Notes under the pieces: model-generated
Database searches by the model: none
Told to the model about the DNA's origin: nothing
What the model saw: only the letters and a program-made list of their open reading frames with translations
Translations under genes and position numbers: made by a program
In this document: in pieces, positions 1-9,460 of the stretch
How the letters are laid out: every line of letters starts with the position of its first letter
Position numbering within the stretch: position 1 is the first letter of the stretch
DNA from: CBDFKB01 sp965248715
Lineage (GTDB): Bacteria; Pseudomonadota; Alphaproteobacteria; Rhizobiales; Rhizobiaceae
Length of the DNA: 64,000 bases
Direction of reading: 5' to 3'
Assembly: GCA_965248715.1 (NCBI GenBank)
Contig: CBDFKB010000007.1
Coordinates: 682,001 to 746,000, forward strand

Positions 1-812
1 GTCAGATAAACCCCGCCAAAAGCACCAACGATCAGCGCCAAATCACCAGCGAGCCGGCCGAACTGGGCGGCAAACATACAGCAGGCCTCGACCGCTAACC
101 GATCACCGCCTTGCAAACCAGCCTGCACCACGGCTTTCGAACTATCGCTCGTGGCAGCCTTTCCTTCCAGTTTGCAAAGCGCCCGGTAACAACGCAAGAG
201 ACCCGGTCCCGATATGATCGCTTCGGCTACCGGCGACATGTTCAGTTCTTCGCCGACGATGGCCCAAATTTCTTGCTCCCGTTGATTGGTTGCGGCAAAG
301 CCGACATGGCCGGCCTCGCCGGGCAGGCATAAATGGCGCCCGCTATGGTTGATCAAGACCGCTGACCCGAACCCAGTGCCTGGACCGATCACCGACATCG
401 GCATGCCGAAAATGGCCTTGCCGGTGTGGACCGGTAATTGGTCATCGTCACCAAGATCGGGGATCGCCATCGCCTCGGCGACGAAATCATTGACGATCAC
501 CACCTGGTCGAAACCAAATTCCGCCGCCAAATCGCCTGCATCAAAGGTCCAGTTATGATTGGTCAGTTGCACCGGGCCGTCGATCACCGGACCGGCGGCA
601 GCGACAATCAGGCTGCGGGCATCATGGATCGGTGAAATTGCGCCGAAACCGGCTAGCCCATCGGCGAAACTGGTATGGTCGCGGGTCTGCTTGTTGACCA
701 TAGGTGCTGCCTTGCCATGCCGGTCCTCGAGCCTGGTAAAGCGCACATGGGTGCCGCCGACATCGGCCAGCAGCGCTGGAAAAGAAAACTGGGCGGGTAA
801 TGTGCCGGTCAT
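1..812 (-). CDS. glk: Glucokinase (partial, C-terminus beyond window)
   Basis: Bacterial glucokinase of the Glk family, phosphorylating glucose with ATP in the cytoplasm. I translated 270 uninterrupted codons from the ATG at 812 to the window edge. Visible motifs are the phosphate-binding LADVGGTHVRF near residue 16, LTNHNW, the catalytic-Asp region VNDFVAEA, GPGTGFGSA, the sugar-binding GEAGHVGF, ISGPGLLRCY and the C-terminal GAFGGVYL. About 50-60 residues are missing because the gene runs off the window. It lies apart from other sugar genes here, so its operon cannot be judged. Confidence 0.93.
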   Translation of the reverse strand, partial: MTGTLPAQFSFPALLADVGGTHVRFTRLEDRHGKAAPMVNKQTRDHTSFADGLAGFGAISPIHDARSLIVAAAGPVIDGPVQLTNHNWTFDAGDLAAEFGFDQVVIVNDFVAEAMAIPDLGDDDQLPVHTGKAIFGMPMSVIGPGTGFGSAVLINHSGRHLCLPGEAGHVGFAATNQREQEIWAIVGEELNMSPVAEAIISGPGLLRCYRALCKLEGKAATSDSSKAVVQAGLQGGDRLAVEACCMFAAQFGRLAGDLALIVGAFGGVYL

Positions 813-866
813 TACCGATCGATAGCACATATTGGCCGAAGGAAAGCCGGGCCGCTGCGCTTTGGT

Positions 867-1235
867 TCAGGTATTTTCGCCGAGCGCGATCTTCATGTTA
901 TCGTGCCAAGAATGGCCGGCGGCCATGATACAACTCAACCCATTGGTGTTGGTCATCACCACGGTCCAGGTGCCGTTCGGCGAGGCATAGATTTCGAGCG
1001 CCCCCTTACCGGAAGTGGCTACTCCGACCGCACGGAGGTTTTCTCCAAACCGCGCCTCTAGGCGTTCGACCAGGGTTGCCCGGTCAATGCAGGGCCGCTT
1101 GGCGGCACTGGCCTGGGTCGTTGCCAGCAAAATCAGCGCAAGGGCGATGATAGCGATGGTGTGGATCGGAACCTTGTAAGACAAACCTGGTGCGCGGCGG
1201 ATTTTCGGCAATGCCGATTTGGCGATTTCCGTCAT
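867..1235 (-). CDS. Small exported or membrane-anchored hypothetical protein
   Basis: 122-residue protein of unknown function. A basic N-terminus is followed by a hydrophobic stretch (about residues 24-45, IHTIAIIALALILLATTQAS) ending in an Ala-rich segment, so it is a signal peptide or single membrane anchor. The mature part has two cysteines (CIDRATLVERLEARFGE and GLSCIMAAGHSW) that could pair in the periplasm. The start is supported by a GGAG about 7 bases upstream. Similar small periplasmic proteins are common in Alphaproteobacteria, but no function can be given. Confidence 0.75.
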   Translation of the reverse strand: MTEIAKSALPKIRRAPGLSYKVPIHTIAIIALALILLATTQASAAKRPCIDRATLVERLEARFGENLRAVGVATSGKGALEIYASPNGTWTVVMTNTNGLSCIMAAGHSWHDNMKIALGENT

Positions 1236-1397
1236 GTTTGCTCCGTTCCCGCCTGTCGCGCATGTCGCTGAAGGGGTGTTCGGAGCCAGGCACCGCAGGC
1301 GTTAAAGCAGTTTCATTTTCTAGTTATGCCACTGTCATGACCAAGATGGTGCGCTCGCAAGGTTAACAAATTCCAAATTTCTGTCGGCACGAGCGTA

Positions 1398-1502
1398 CTA
1401 GAGCGTGTCACCCAAAAGTGGGTACCGGTTTTGGGAAAATGACACGCATAAACAAAAAGATAGCGCCACGAAGCTATTCCAACGCTTCGTGACAAGCGCT
1501 AG
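1398..1502 (+). repeat. RIME-like double-palindrome element, copy 1
   Basis: About 105 bp bounded by CTAG at both ends. Palindrome 1 pairs GCGTGTCACCCAAAA with TTTTGGGAAAATGACACGC around GTGGGTACCGG. An A-rich spacer follows, then palindrome 2 (CACGAAGC / GCTTCGTG). It ends one base before the stop codon of the thioesterase gene. The same element recurs at 21327, 21429, 33426, 46068, 47562 and 58135. The design is like rhizobial RIME elements; identity with a named family is inferred. Confidence 0.9.
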
Positions 1503-1503
1503 A

Positions 1504-1938
1504 TCAATCGAGGATCGAGGTCAGCAAATCGCGCATAACCCCATCAATCGGCACCGGCCGGCGGGTTTTGCGGTCGACCAATACGTGCACATAATCGCCC
1601 TGGGCGCAGGCTTGTCGCGACCCGTCGGTAAATAGCGCAATGCGATAGTTCACCGACGAGGCACCCAGTTTCACCGTCTTGATGCCAACTGTCACATCGC
1701 CGGGAAAACGGATTTCGGACAGATATTGGCAGCAGGTCTCGACGATCAGGAAGATTTTCTCAGAACGCACCATATCGAGCACCCCCTGGTCGATATACCA
1801 GCCATTGACCGCAGTATCGAAGAAGCTGAGATATTCCACATTGTTGACATGACCGTAAATGTCCACGTCCATCAGCCGGGTCGGGACGGTCCGCAACAGG
1901 CGAAACTCGTCGATCGACATCGCTACCGGTCGGACCAT
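1504..1938 (-). CDS. Acyl-CoA thioesterase, 4HBT (YbgC/FcbC-like) hotdog fold
   Basis: 144-residue hotdog-fold thioesterase, expected to hydrolyse an acyl-CoA or aryl-CoA; the substrate is unknown. The family signature DVDIYGHVNNVEYLSFFD, with the catalytic Asp and GHVNN, lies near residue 25. The ATG at 1938 is preferred to longer in-frame starts because GAGGAG sits 6 bases before it, and this places the start 10 bp after the polA stop, suggesting co-transcription with polA. A palindromic repeat abuts its stop codon. Confidence 0.9.
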   Translation of the reverse strand: MVRPVAMSIDEFRLLRTVPTRLMDVDIYGHVNNVEYLSFFDTAVNGWYIDQGVLDMVRSEKIFLIVETCCQYLSEIRFPGDVTVGIKTVKLGASSVNYRIALFTDGSRQACAQGDYVHVLVDRKTRRPVPIDGVMRDLLTSILD

Positions 1939-1948
1939 TGGCTTCTCC

Positions 1949-4855
1949 TCAGTGCGCTTCGTCCCAATTGTTCGCCGCCCGGGCATCGACCTTTAGCGGC
2001 ACCTGCATGGCGATCGCTGGTAGCGATGCCTTGGTCATCACATTGGCGACCACCGGAACCGTGGCATCGATCTCTGTGTCCTCGACCTCGAAAATTAACT
2101 CATCATGCACCTGCAATAACATCACAGCAGAAAGACCGGCCTGAATAAGCGCCGCGTCCATGCGCACCATGGCGCGGCGGATGATGTCAGCAGCCGAACC
2201 CTGGATCGGCGCATTGATCGCTGCCCGCTCGTTGAACGCGCGGTGTTGCGGGTTGCGTGAATTGATCTCGGGATAATGCGCCCGGCGCCCGAATATAGTC
2301 TCCACATAACCGGTATTGCGGCACGCCTCCTTGGTTGCCTCCATATAGTCGCGGATGCCGGGAAAGCGGTCGAAATATTTGGCGATATAGTTCGCCGCTT
2401 CGGTGCGCGAAATGCTGAGTTGGTTGGCAAGCCCAAAGGCCGAGATGCCATAAATGATGCCGAAATTGATCGCTTTGGCGCGTCGGCGTACCATCGGATC
2501 CATGCCTTCGATCGGCACCTCGAACATTTCCGACGCGGTCATGGCGTGAATGTCGAGATCGTCGGCAAACGCCTGTTTGAGCTGGTCGATGTCGGCGACA
2601 TGGGCCAGCACCCTCAGTTCGATTTGGCTATAGTCGGCCGATAATAATTTTTTTCCCGGCGCGGCGACAAAAGCGGTGCGGATGCGTCTGCCCTCCTCGG
2701 TGCGCACCGGAATGTTTTGTAAATTGGGGTCCGACGACGAAAGCCGGCCAGTCGAGGTCGAGGCCAATGCGTAGGAAGTGTGAACCCGCCCGGTGGTGGG
2801 GTTGATGAATTCCGGCAAGGCGTCGGTATAGGTCGATTTCAGTTTTGTTAGCTGGCGCCATTCGACGATCCGGGCCGGCAGTTGGTGGCCCTCGGTGGCC
2901 AGTTCCTCGAGTTTTTGCGCCGAGGTCGCCCATTGCCCGGTTTTGGTTTTGGTGCCGCCGGGCAACCCCAGCTTGCCAAACAATATGTCGCCCAATTGTT
3001 TCGGCGATCCGACATTGAAATTCTCGCCGGCAAGTTGGTGGATATTGGCTTCGATGCCGGCAGCGGTCTGGGCGAATTCACCGGAAAGGCGCGACAATAT
3101 CTGCCGATCAACGCAAATGCCGCGCGCCTCCATACGGGCCAGCACGTCGATCAGTGGCCGCTCCAGGCGCTCATAGACTGAAGTCAGGCCGTCGGCGGCC
3201 AGACGCGGTTTGAGAAGGCGCCACAGCCTAAGGGTCACATCGGCGTCCTCGGCGGCATATTTGGTGGCGATTTCCAGATCGACCAGATCAAAGGTAATGG
3301 CTTTACGGCCGGTACCGGTCAGTTCCTTGTATGTGATACAATCATGGTCGAGCCAGCGCTTGGCCAGCGCATCCATGCCGTGCCCGCCAGCGCCTTGCAG
3401 GCCGGCATCAAGCACATAGGACAACAGCATGGTATCGTCGATCGGTGTTACTTCGATGCCGTGGCGTTTGAAGATGTGCCAGTCATATTTAAGGTTCTGG
3501 CCGATCTTGAGGATCGAAGCGTCTTCCAGCACCGGTTGGATGATTTCCAACGCTTCTAAGATCGCTATTTGGCCTTCCACCAGCTCGCCGCCACCCAAAA
3601 GATCGCCAATGCCGGCGCGATGGCTAAGCGGAATATAACAAGCATCTCCCGGCACGCAGCAAAGCGAAATGCCGACCAAATCGGCCCGCATCACGTCCAG
3701 CGAATTGGTTTCTGTGTCGACCGCGACCAAACCTGCTTCGCGGATACGCATAACCCAGTTTTGCAACGCCGCCTTGTCCCGCACACACTCATAGGCGCTA
3801 GGATCGATTGGCACCGTGCCAATTTCCCTATGACGGGCGGCGGCGAGTTCAGATGGGGTCGCCGCACCAGGGCTTAACGCACCAACGCCGGCATCAAGAT
3901 CCGGCCCGCGCAGGGCGGCAAATTCCGGCACCTCGATCGTCGCTGGCGCAACCGTATCGGCTTCGGTCTCGGTCAATTCCGCGACCTTCTTGGTCAAGGT
4001 GGTAAATTCCATCGCTTTGAGGAACGCGACCGCCTTGACGCCATCGGTAGCATCGAGTGTGAGATCATCCAGGCCAACATCGAGCGGGGTGTGATCGTCG
4101 AGCGCCACCAGGCGTTTTGAAAGTCGGGCAAGATCGGCGTGTTCGATTAAATTTTCCCGGCGTTTATTTTGTTTGATCTCTCCAGCGTGCGCAAGCAGGG
4201 TTTCCAGATCGCCATATTCGATCAGCAATTGGGCCGCGATCTTGGGGCCGATGCCCGGTACGCCGGGCACATTATCGGTGGAATCCCCAGCAAGCGCCTG
4301 CAAATCGATCATTTTTTGCGGCCCGACGCCGAATTTCTCAATCACCTGGTCAGTGCCGATGCGCCGGTCTTTCATCTGGTCGTACATGATGACGTTGGGC
4401 CCGATCAATTGCATCAAATCCTTGTCGGAAGAGATGATGGTCACATCGCCGCCGGCCTCGCTCGCGACCCGTGCGTAAGCGGCGATCAGATCGTCAGCCT
4501 CAAAACCCTCTTTTTCGATACAGGCGACATTAAAAGCCCGGGTCGCCTGGCGGATAAGGTTAAATTGCGGGCGCAAATCCTCAGGCGGCGCCTCTCGGTT
4601 GGCCTTGTATTCAGGGTAAATCTGGTTGCGGAATGTCTTGGAGGAGTAATCGAAAATCACCGCAAAATGGCTCGGCACCACGCCGACCGAAGTATCGCGT
4701 GCATCCTGGATCAATTTCCATAACATATTGCAGAACCCGGCCACCGCACCGACCGGTAGGCCGTCCGATTTGCGGGTCAGTGGCGGAAGCGCGTGGTAGG
4801 CGCGAAAAACATAGGCCGAGCCGTCGACCAGGAACAGATGGTCACCTTTGTTCAT
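1949..4855 (-). CDS. polA: DNA polymerase I
   Basis: Repair and Okazaki-fragment polymerase, about 968 residues from the ATG at 4855 (an upstream in-frame start at 4954 would add 33 Ala/Arg-rich residues that do not look like PolA). Domains in order: 5'-3' exonuclease (FLVDGSAYVFRAYHALPP, then DSTDNVPGVPGIGPKIA); 3'-5' proofreading domain with intact acidic residues (VAVDTETNSLD, GQNLKYDWHIFK, YAAEDADVTLRLW); polymerase with motif A LSADYSQIELR near 740, motif B RRRAKAINFGIIYG near 790 and motif C LLQVHDELIFE near 917. All three activities look intact. It is followed closely by the thioesterase gene. Confidence 0.97.
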   Translation of the reverse strand: MNKGDHLFLVDGSAYVFRAYHALPPLTRKSDGLPVGAVAGFCNMLWKLIQDARDTSVGVVPSHFAVIFDYSSKTFRNQIYPEYKANREAPPEDLRPQFNLIRQATRAFNVACIEKEGFEADDLIAAYARVASEAGGDVTIISSDKDLMQLIGPNVIMYDQMKDRRIGTDQVIEKFGVGPQKMIDLQALAGDSTDNVPGVPGIGPKIAAQLLIEYGDLETLLAHAGEIKQNKRRENLIEHADLARLSKRLVALDDHTPLDVGLDDLTLDATDGVKAVAFLKAMEFTTLTKKVAELTETEADTVAPATIEVPEFAALRGPDLDAGVGALSPGAATPSELAAARHREIGTVPIDPSAYECVRDKAALQNWVMRIREAGLVAVDTETNSLDVMRADLVGISLCCVPGDACYIPLSHRAGIGDLLGGGELVEGQIAILEALEIIQPVLEDASILKIGQNLKYDWHIFKRHGIEVTPIDDTMLLSYVLDAGLQGAGGHGMDALAKRWLDHDCITYKELTGTGRKAITFDLVDLEIATKYAAEDADVTLRLWRLLKPRLAADGLTSVYERLERPLIDVLARMEARGICVDRQILSRLSGEFAQTAAGIEANIHQLAGENFNVGSPKQLGDILFGKLGLPGGTKTKTGQWATSAQKLEELATEGHQLPARIVEWRQLTKLKSTYTDALPEFINPTTGRVHTSYALASTSTGRLSSSDPNLQNIPVRTEEGRRIRTAFVAAPGKKLLSADYSQIELRVLAHVADIDQLKQAFADDLDIHAMTASEMFEVPIEGMDPMVRRRAKAINFGIIYGISAFGLANQLSISRTEAANYIAKYFDRFPGIRDYMEATKEACRNTGYVETIFGRRAHYPEINSRNPQHRAFNERAAINAPIQGSAADIIRRAMVRMDAALIQAGLSAVMLLQVHDELIFEVEDTEIDATVPVVANVMTKASLPAIAMQVPLKVDARAANNWDEAH

Positions 4856-5253
4856 GGCCGGATCGCTCTCGAAAAAAGTGGCTGCGGCTGTTGCCGCAGC
4901 GGCATCACGGGTTCGTGTTTTTTCATTACGCAAACGTAACTTGAAAGGTTGCATTAACCATCACACATTGGGTGGAGGTCAGCAAGAATTACCTGGCGGA
5001 TTTGGTCGCGCAGGATTTTCCGGGGAGGGTTCGTCCCCGCCCGACCCGGCACGGTGGCAGGCTTGATTTCTATAGATCGCCTGCTTCCGCATCTGGTGCG
5101 GACCGCTGCGGCACCCCAACCTGCCAATTGCCGCGGCGGTCCGGCCAGAGCCTTGCTGTTTCCCCTGTTATTGCTCCGAATTCGGTTCCAATCGGCGCGC
5201 CCCCGTTCTACGCTGATGGCGACTTCTGTGGAATTGTAAATTCGGAGCGCACC
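4856..5253. other. Divergent intergenic region polA / M20 peptidase
   Basis: About 400 bp between two divergent genes. It should hold both promoters. An ORF on each strand can be extended into it, but those extensions have no recognisable domain and no better ribosome site. No hairpin, repeat or RNA gene was recognised. Confidence 0.5.
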
Positions 5254-6645
5254 ATGACCGTATTGGCCTCGGTTCTTGATCAAATTGACCGTGAACTGGA
5301 TACCGCATTAGTCCGCCTATCGGACTTGATTGCGATCGAAAGCATTTCTACCGACCCGGCCCATGACGCTCAATGCCAGCACGCGGCAAAATTGCTGGCC
5401 ACCGATCTGTCCGATATTGGTTTCGATGCAGCGGTGCACCCGACCACCGGCCAGCCGATGGTGGTGGGCCATCATGATGGGCCACCAGGCACCCCCCACG
5501 TGTTGTTTTACGGCCACTACGACGTGCAGCCGGTCGACCCGCTGGAACTATGGGAGCGGGCACCATTTGAGGCAGCAATCATCGACGGAACTGACGGTAA
5601 CAAGATAATCCACGGCCGTGGCAGCTCCGACGATAAGGGTCAGTTAATGACCTTCGTTGAAGCCTGTCGGGCCTGGAAGGCGCAAACCGGGGCGCTACCG
5701 TGTAGGGTATCGATCCTGTTTGAGGGCGAAGAAGAAAGCGGCTCGCCGTCGCTGCATCCGTTTCTCCACGCTAACAAACAGGAACTGACCGCCGACTACG
5801 CCCTGGTATGTGATACGGGCATGTGGGACGCCGAAACCCCGGCAATTGCCACTTCGTTACGCGGTCTGACCGGCGAAGAAGTGGTTATCCACGCCGCCGA
5901 ACGGGACCTGCATTCCGGTCTATATGGTTCGGCCGCCGCCAACCCGATCCGCATCTTAAGTCGCATCCTTGCCGCTATGCACGACGAGGACGGCAGAGTA
6001 ACCCTTACCGGCTTTTATGACGGAGTAGAAGAAGTACCACGCCAAACCCGCGACCAATGGGCGTCGCTTGGTTTCTCTGCCGAAACGTTTCTGGGCGCGG
6101 TTGGTTTGTCACAACCCGCCGGTGAAAAAGGATACACGGCGCTTGAACAAACCTGGGCGCGGCCGACGGCGGAAATCAATGGCATCATCGGCGGTTATAC
6201 CGACGAAGGCTTCAAGACCGTTATTCCGGCGATCGCTTCGGCCAAAGTGTCGTTTCGCCTGGTTGGCAATCAGAACCCGGACAAGGTGCGGCAGGCATTC
6301 CGTGACCATGTCCGCTCGATGCTGCCGGTCGACTGTACGGCCGAATTTACCGAACATGGTGCCAGTCCGGCAATCGTGCTCGACCCGCACATGCCGGCAC
6401 TGAAAATCGCTGCTGGTGCCTTAAAGGACGAATGGGGCAAGGAAACCGCGTTGACCGCGATGGGCGGTTCGATCCCAATCGTCGGGGATTTCCAGACCAT
6501 TTTGGGCATGGAATCCCTGCTAGTGGGTTTTGCGCTTGATGATGATCGCATCCATTCGCCGAACGAAAAATACAATCTGAACAGTTTTCACAAAGGCACT
6601 CGCAGTTGGGCGCGTATCCTGGCGGCGCTCGGCGCGGCTACATAA
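5254..6645 (+). CDS. M20 family metallopeptidase (dipeptidase)
   Basis: 463-residue zinc peptidase of the M20/ArgE-DapE-CPG2 superfamily, probably a cytoplasmic dipeptidase. Metal ligands and catalytic residues are visible in order: VLFYGHYDVQPV (His, Asp), GRGSSDDKGQLM (bridging Asp), FEGEEESGSPS (catalytic Glu and ligand Glu), VCDTGMW (Asp), and a C-terminal DDRIHSPNEKY (His). The dimerisation lid lies in the middle. ATG 5254 is preferred because GGAG precedes it by 6 bases; the ORF extends 94 codons upstream without family similarity. Its last 8 bases overlap the converging permease gene. Confidence 0.92.
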   Translation: MTVLASVLDQIDRELDTALVRLSDLIAIESISTDPAHDAQCQHAAKLLATDLSDIGFDAAVHPTTGQPMVVGHHDGPPGTPHVLFYGHYDVQPVDPLELWERAPFEAAIIDGTDGNKIIHGRGSSDDKGQLMTFVEACRAWKAQTGALPCRVSILFEGEEESGSPSLHPFLHANKQELTADYALVCDTGMWDAETPAIATSLRGLTGEEVVIHAAERDLHSGLYGSAAANPIRILSRILAAMHDEDGRVTLTGFYDGVEEVPRQTRDQWASLGFSAETFLGAVGLSQPAGEKGYTALEQTWARPTAEINGIIGGYTDEGFKTVIPAIASAKVSFRLVGNQNPDKVRQAFRDHVRSMLPVDCTAEFTEHGASPAIVLDPHMPALKIAAGALKDEWGKETALTAMGGSIPIVGDFQTILGMESLLVGFALDDDRIHSPNEKYNLNSFHKGTRSWARILAALGAAT

Positions 6646-7690
6646 TCGCGTCGAACGCCAGGCCGGCAATTACCGCGCCGATGAAACCAAACGTCACATA
6701 AAGCGCGAAGATCGATGGCCGCACCAGGGCCCAAACCGCTGCCATCGCCGGGATACAGGTAACCGCGCCGGCGACCATGAACGACATCGCCGCGCCTGGG
6801 CTCATGCCCTGGTCGACCAGCCCGGACAACAACGCCGGTGCCGCATAGCCGTTGATATAGGCCGGTGCGCCGATGATGGCGCCGACAAATATCGGCCATA
6901 CTCCGTCACCGCCGATTACTGACGCCACCAGCGTGTCCGGTACATAGATGATCAACAATGCTTCCAGCACATAGGCGAGCGCCAGCCATTTGGCCAAAAA
7001 CAAGCCGTTGGCGATTAGTTCGCGCCAAAATACCGCCAACCGCTTGCTCTCGCGCCAGAACCACCAGACCGGTTTGTTTGTTTCAAGCGAGGTGCCGCAA
7101 CCGCCAGATGCCAGCGCGCCACCCGGTTTCAGTGGATTGGCAAAGCGGCCACCGCCCGATAACGCCGATATGGCGAACCCGCCCATCAGGCCGATCCCAA
7201 CCGCGGCCACCGCCTTGCCGGCGGCATATTCCCAGCCAAGCGCGCCGGCGGTTATCAGCACCGTCGGCGGATCGATCAAAGGCGACGACAGCCAAAATGC
7301 CATGATTGCCGAAAGCGGCGCACCGGCGGCCAGTAAACCGGCGATGAACGGTACCACTTCACAGGAACAAAACGGCGCCAGTCCGCCGATCAGTGCCGCT
7401 AGCACGATCATCCGGGTTTCGCGGCCAGCGAAGACCCCGGCCAGACTATGTTCGGCACCGCTGGCCTTCATCCAAGCGATCAACGCCACCGCGAAGGCGA
7501 TATAGGGCAAAGTGCCGGCAAACGCTCGTGTAGCAATTGTTACGATCTCGGTAATCCGGGAAGGATCGAGGATCGCCGCGCCAACCAAAATGGCGACAAT
7601 CAGCCACCAGACGGAGCGCAGGGATTGGCCGAAAAATTGGCCGCTGGAAGGTGCATTTGACGTCGATTGCAAATGTACGTGGTCGCTCAT
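6638..7690 (-). CDS. Permease of the UPF0718/ArsP-YraQ family
   Basis: 350-residue multi-spanning membrane protein (about 8-10 helices). Family hallmarks are APFCSCEVVPF, with the paired cysteines thought in ArsP to bind trivalent organoarsenicals, and FWLSSPLIDPPTVLI. The start codon overlaps the stop of the ArsR-type regulator gene (ATGA), so the two are translationally coupled and the regulator probably senses the same compound. An efflux role for a metalloid or metal is inferred from the family and the regulator; the substrate is not shown by sequence. Confidence 0.85.
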   Translation of the reverse strand: MSDHVHLQSTSNAPSSGQFFGQSLRSVWWLIVAILVGAAILDPSRITEIVTIATRAFAGTLPYIAFAVALIAWMKASGAEHSLAGVFAGRETRMIVLAALIGGLAPFCSCEVVPFIAGLLAAGAPLSAIMAFWLSSPLIDPPTVLITAGALGWEYAAGKAVAAVGIGLMGGFAISALSGGGRFANPLKPGGALASGGCGTSLETNKPVWWFWRESKRLAVFWRELIANGLFLAKWLALAYVLEALLIIYVPDTLVASVIGGDGVWPIFVGAIIGAPAYINGYAAPALLSGLVDQGMSPGAAMSFMVAGAVTCIPAMAAVWALVRPSIFALYVTFGFIGAVIAGLAFDAIM

Positions 7691-8022
7691 GAGCTAACTC
7701 CGCTTGCAACATGGTGCTGGTGAGATTGGGTTTCTGCCGCTTCGCTGCAACATTCGCTGAGCAAATAGTCGGCGAGCGCTTCGATATGCTCGAAAGCGGC
7801 GCGGTTGATCACTGATCTGCCGTCACGTTCCTGTTCGATCAGACCGCCGGCGGCAAGAAACCGTAGATGATGCGCCAAGGTCGATGCCGGCAAATCGAGT
7901 TTGCGTTGGATTTCGCTGATCGCCAGGCCACCTGGCCCGGCCCGCACCAGCGCTAGCAATACCATCAGTCTGGGTTCCGATCCGATGGCGCTGAAACCCT
8001 GCGCTGCTTGTTCGATTTGCAT
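7687..8022 (-). CDS. ArsR/SmtB-family winged-helix repressor
   Basis: 111-residue regulator starting at MQIEQAAQGF. The winged-helix region reads LAISEIQRKLDLPASTLAHHLRFLAAGGLIEQERDGRS. Near the C-terminus is LSECCSEAAETQSHQHH, with two adjacent cysteines and several His that could bind a metal or metalloid. A near-perfect 20 bp palindrome lies just upstream (8043-8062) and probably mediates autorepression. It is the first gene of a two-gene operon with the permease. Confidence 0.9.
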   Translation of the reverse strand: MQIEQAAQGFSAIGSEPRLMVLLALVRAGPGGLAISEIQRKLDLPASTLAHHLRFLAAGGLIEQERDGRSVINRAAFEHIEALADYLLSECCSEAAETQSHQHHVASGVSS

Positions 8023-8042
8023 AATATTTACTCCGTTAAAAA

Positions 8043-8062
8043 CCATATAACTAGTTTTATGG
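8043..8062. promoter_or_regulatory. Probable ArsR operator palindrome
   Basis: CCATATAACTAGTTTTATGG differs from its own reverse complement at only two positions (18 of 20 match). It is centred about 30 bases before the regulator start codon, in an AT-rich promoter-like stretch, as expected for an autoregulated ArsR operator. Confidence 0.7.
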
Positions 8063-8115
8063 AGATAAACAAGCAAAATCTTACGGCGATTGGTCGCGAA
8101 CGAAATCAGCTTTTG

Positions 8116-9234
8116 TTATTCAGCCGGTGCGGTGTGCATGGCCGGTGGCGAGGCCGATTGCTTCATGCGCGCCCATTTCGGCCGTGTGAACAGGAAACCA
8201 CCGATGCCGACATAGCGGATAATCCAGAAACCGATCACCGGACCGGCAACCCCGCAAGCCGTGACGATTACCGAGATCGAACCGACATCCAATTGTGGCG
8301 CGAATTTTAGCAACAAGGTGCGGCTGATCGCCATTGGCAGGAAGAACGCCAGATAGACGACAATCGAATTGGTGCCGAGATAAGCGGTCCAAGCAAATGC
8401 GCGTAACGGGCTTAGCAGGCTGGCAAACAGAACGATCGCGATTGCGCCGGCCAGGCCGAGCGCAAAGGAGATAATCGGCAAATCGGCAAAGCTTACGGCG
8501 TTTTCCATGCCAAATGCACCGTAAAGCGGTTCGGTCAGGTCGGGTGCGGCGGAAAACACTGCGATGCCGTTAATCAACGCCCAGATGCCAAGCCCGCAGG
8601 CAGCGCCAATCCCGTTTGCCATCGCCCGTTCGGCCAGGCCGAATATCAAGGGCGCGAACCGGTATCCGGCATAGAAATAAACATAGCGCGCAGCAAATTC
8701 GTCAATGATCAACGAACCGGTATGAACCGGGGCGATTTCCAGCAGCGCCGCCACCGCCAATACCAATGTCCAATGCACGTGCTTGAGCAGCCGGGTGGTT
8801 ACCGCAAACAATGGCAAGATATAAATGAACCACAAGGTCCCAAACGGCTGCACATAGGCCCACAAATAACTTGCTGTCACCTCCGCCGCATCGGCGGTTT
8901 GCAGCATGCCCGGCGCCTTAAACCCAAACTGGATCGTCACCCACAATGCGTAAAAGTAAAAGAAGTGGATTACCCGGCGGTCGATATAAAGCCGCCAGTT
9001 ACGGTCTATCACCCGAGACAGGAACAAACCGGAAATCAGGAAAAAGTCCGGCATGCGAAATGGTTTTGCAAACGCCACCGCATAATGCATCCAGCCGATT
9101 TCGCCGGCATATTTTTCTACCCCGAGGGTCGAATGCATCATCACTACAAAAATTATGCAGAAACCCTTGGCAAAATCGACCCAGTCGACCCGTCCCCCAG
9201 ACATGGTTGCATATTGAAATCCACTCATTGTCAT
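8116..9234 (-). CDS. Acyltransferase family 3 membrane protein
   Basis: 372-residue polytopic membrane acyltransferase of the type that acetylates or succinylates exopolysaccharides, glucans or lipids. It starts with the family N-terminus RVDWVDFAKGFCIIFVVMMH, followed by FRMPDFFLISGLFLSR, with about ten hydrophobic helices. The start at 9234 has GGAG 5 bases upstream; a longer frame starts at 9315. No glycan genes lie next to it, so its acceptor is unknown. Confidence 0.85.
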   Translation of the reverse strand: MTMSGFQYATMSGGRVDWVDFAKGFCIIFVVMMHSTLGVEKYAGEIGWMHYAVAFAKPFRMPDFFLISGLFLSRVIDRNWRLYIDRRVIHFFYFYALWVTIQFGFKAPGMLQTADAAEVTASYLWAYVQPFGTLWFIYILPLFAVTTRLLKHVHWTLVLAVAALLEIAPVHTGSLIIDEFAARYVYFYAGYRFAPLIFGLAERAMANGIGAACGLGIWALINGIAVFSAAPDLTEPLYGAFGMENAVSFADLPIISFALGLAGAIAIVLFASLLSPLRAFAWTAYLGTNSIVVYLAFFLPMAISRTLLLKFAPQLDVGSISVIVTACGVAGPVIGFWIIRYVGIGGFLFTRPKWARMKQSASPPAMHTAPAE

Positions 9235-9460
9235 CGATGCTCCGATTAACGCCCGGCGGACCATAGGCCGGTTTGGGAAACATCCCGTTAACCCAATTAT
9301 TAGAATTCGAACCATTTGCCCCGATCCAGGGCCGCTTGGCGGGTTGTAAAGGCCGCGCTTTACATCGCGTTAATGTGCCCCTGCATAGCGTGGTCGGCGA
9401 GGATTATGGGAAATGCTGGGCGGAGCGGTTTTGCTCGGCAACATTCCGCAAGTACGGGCA

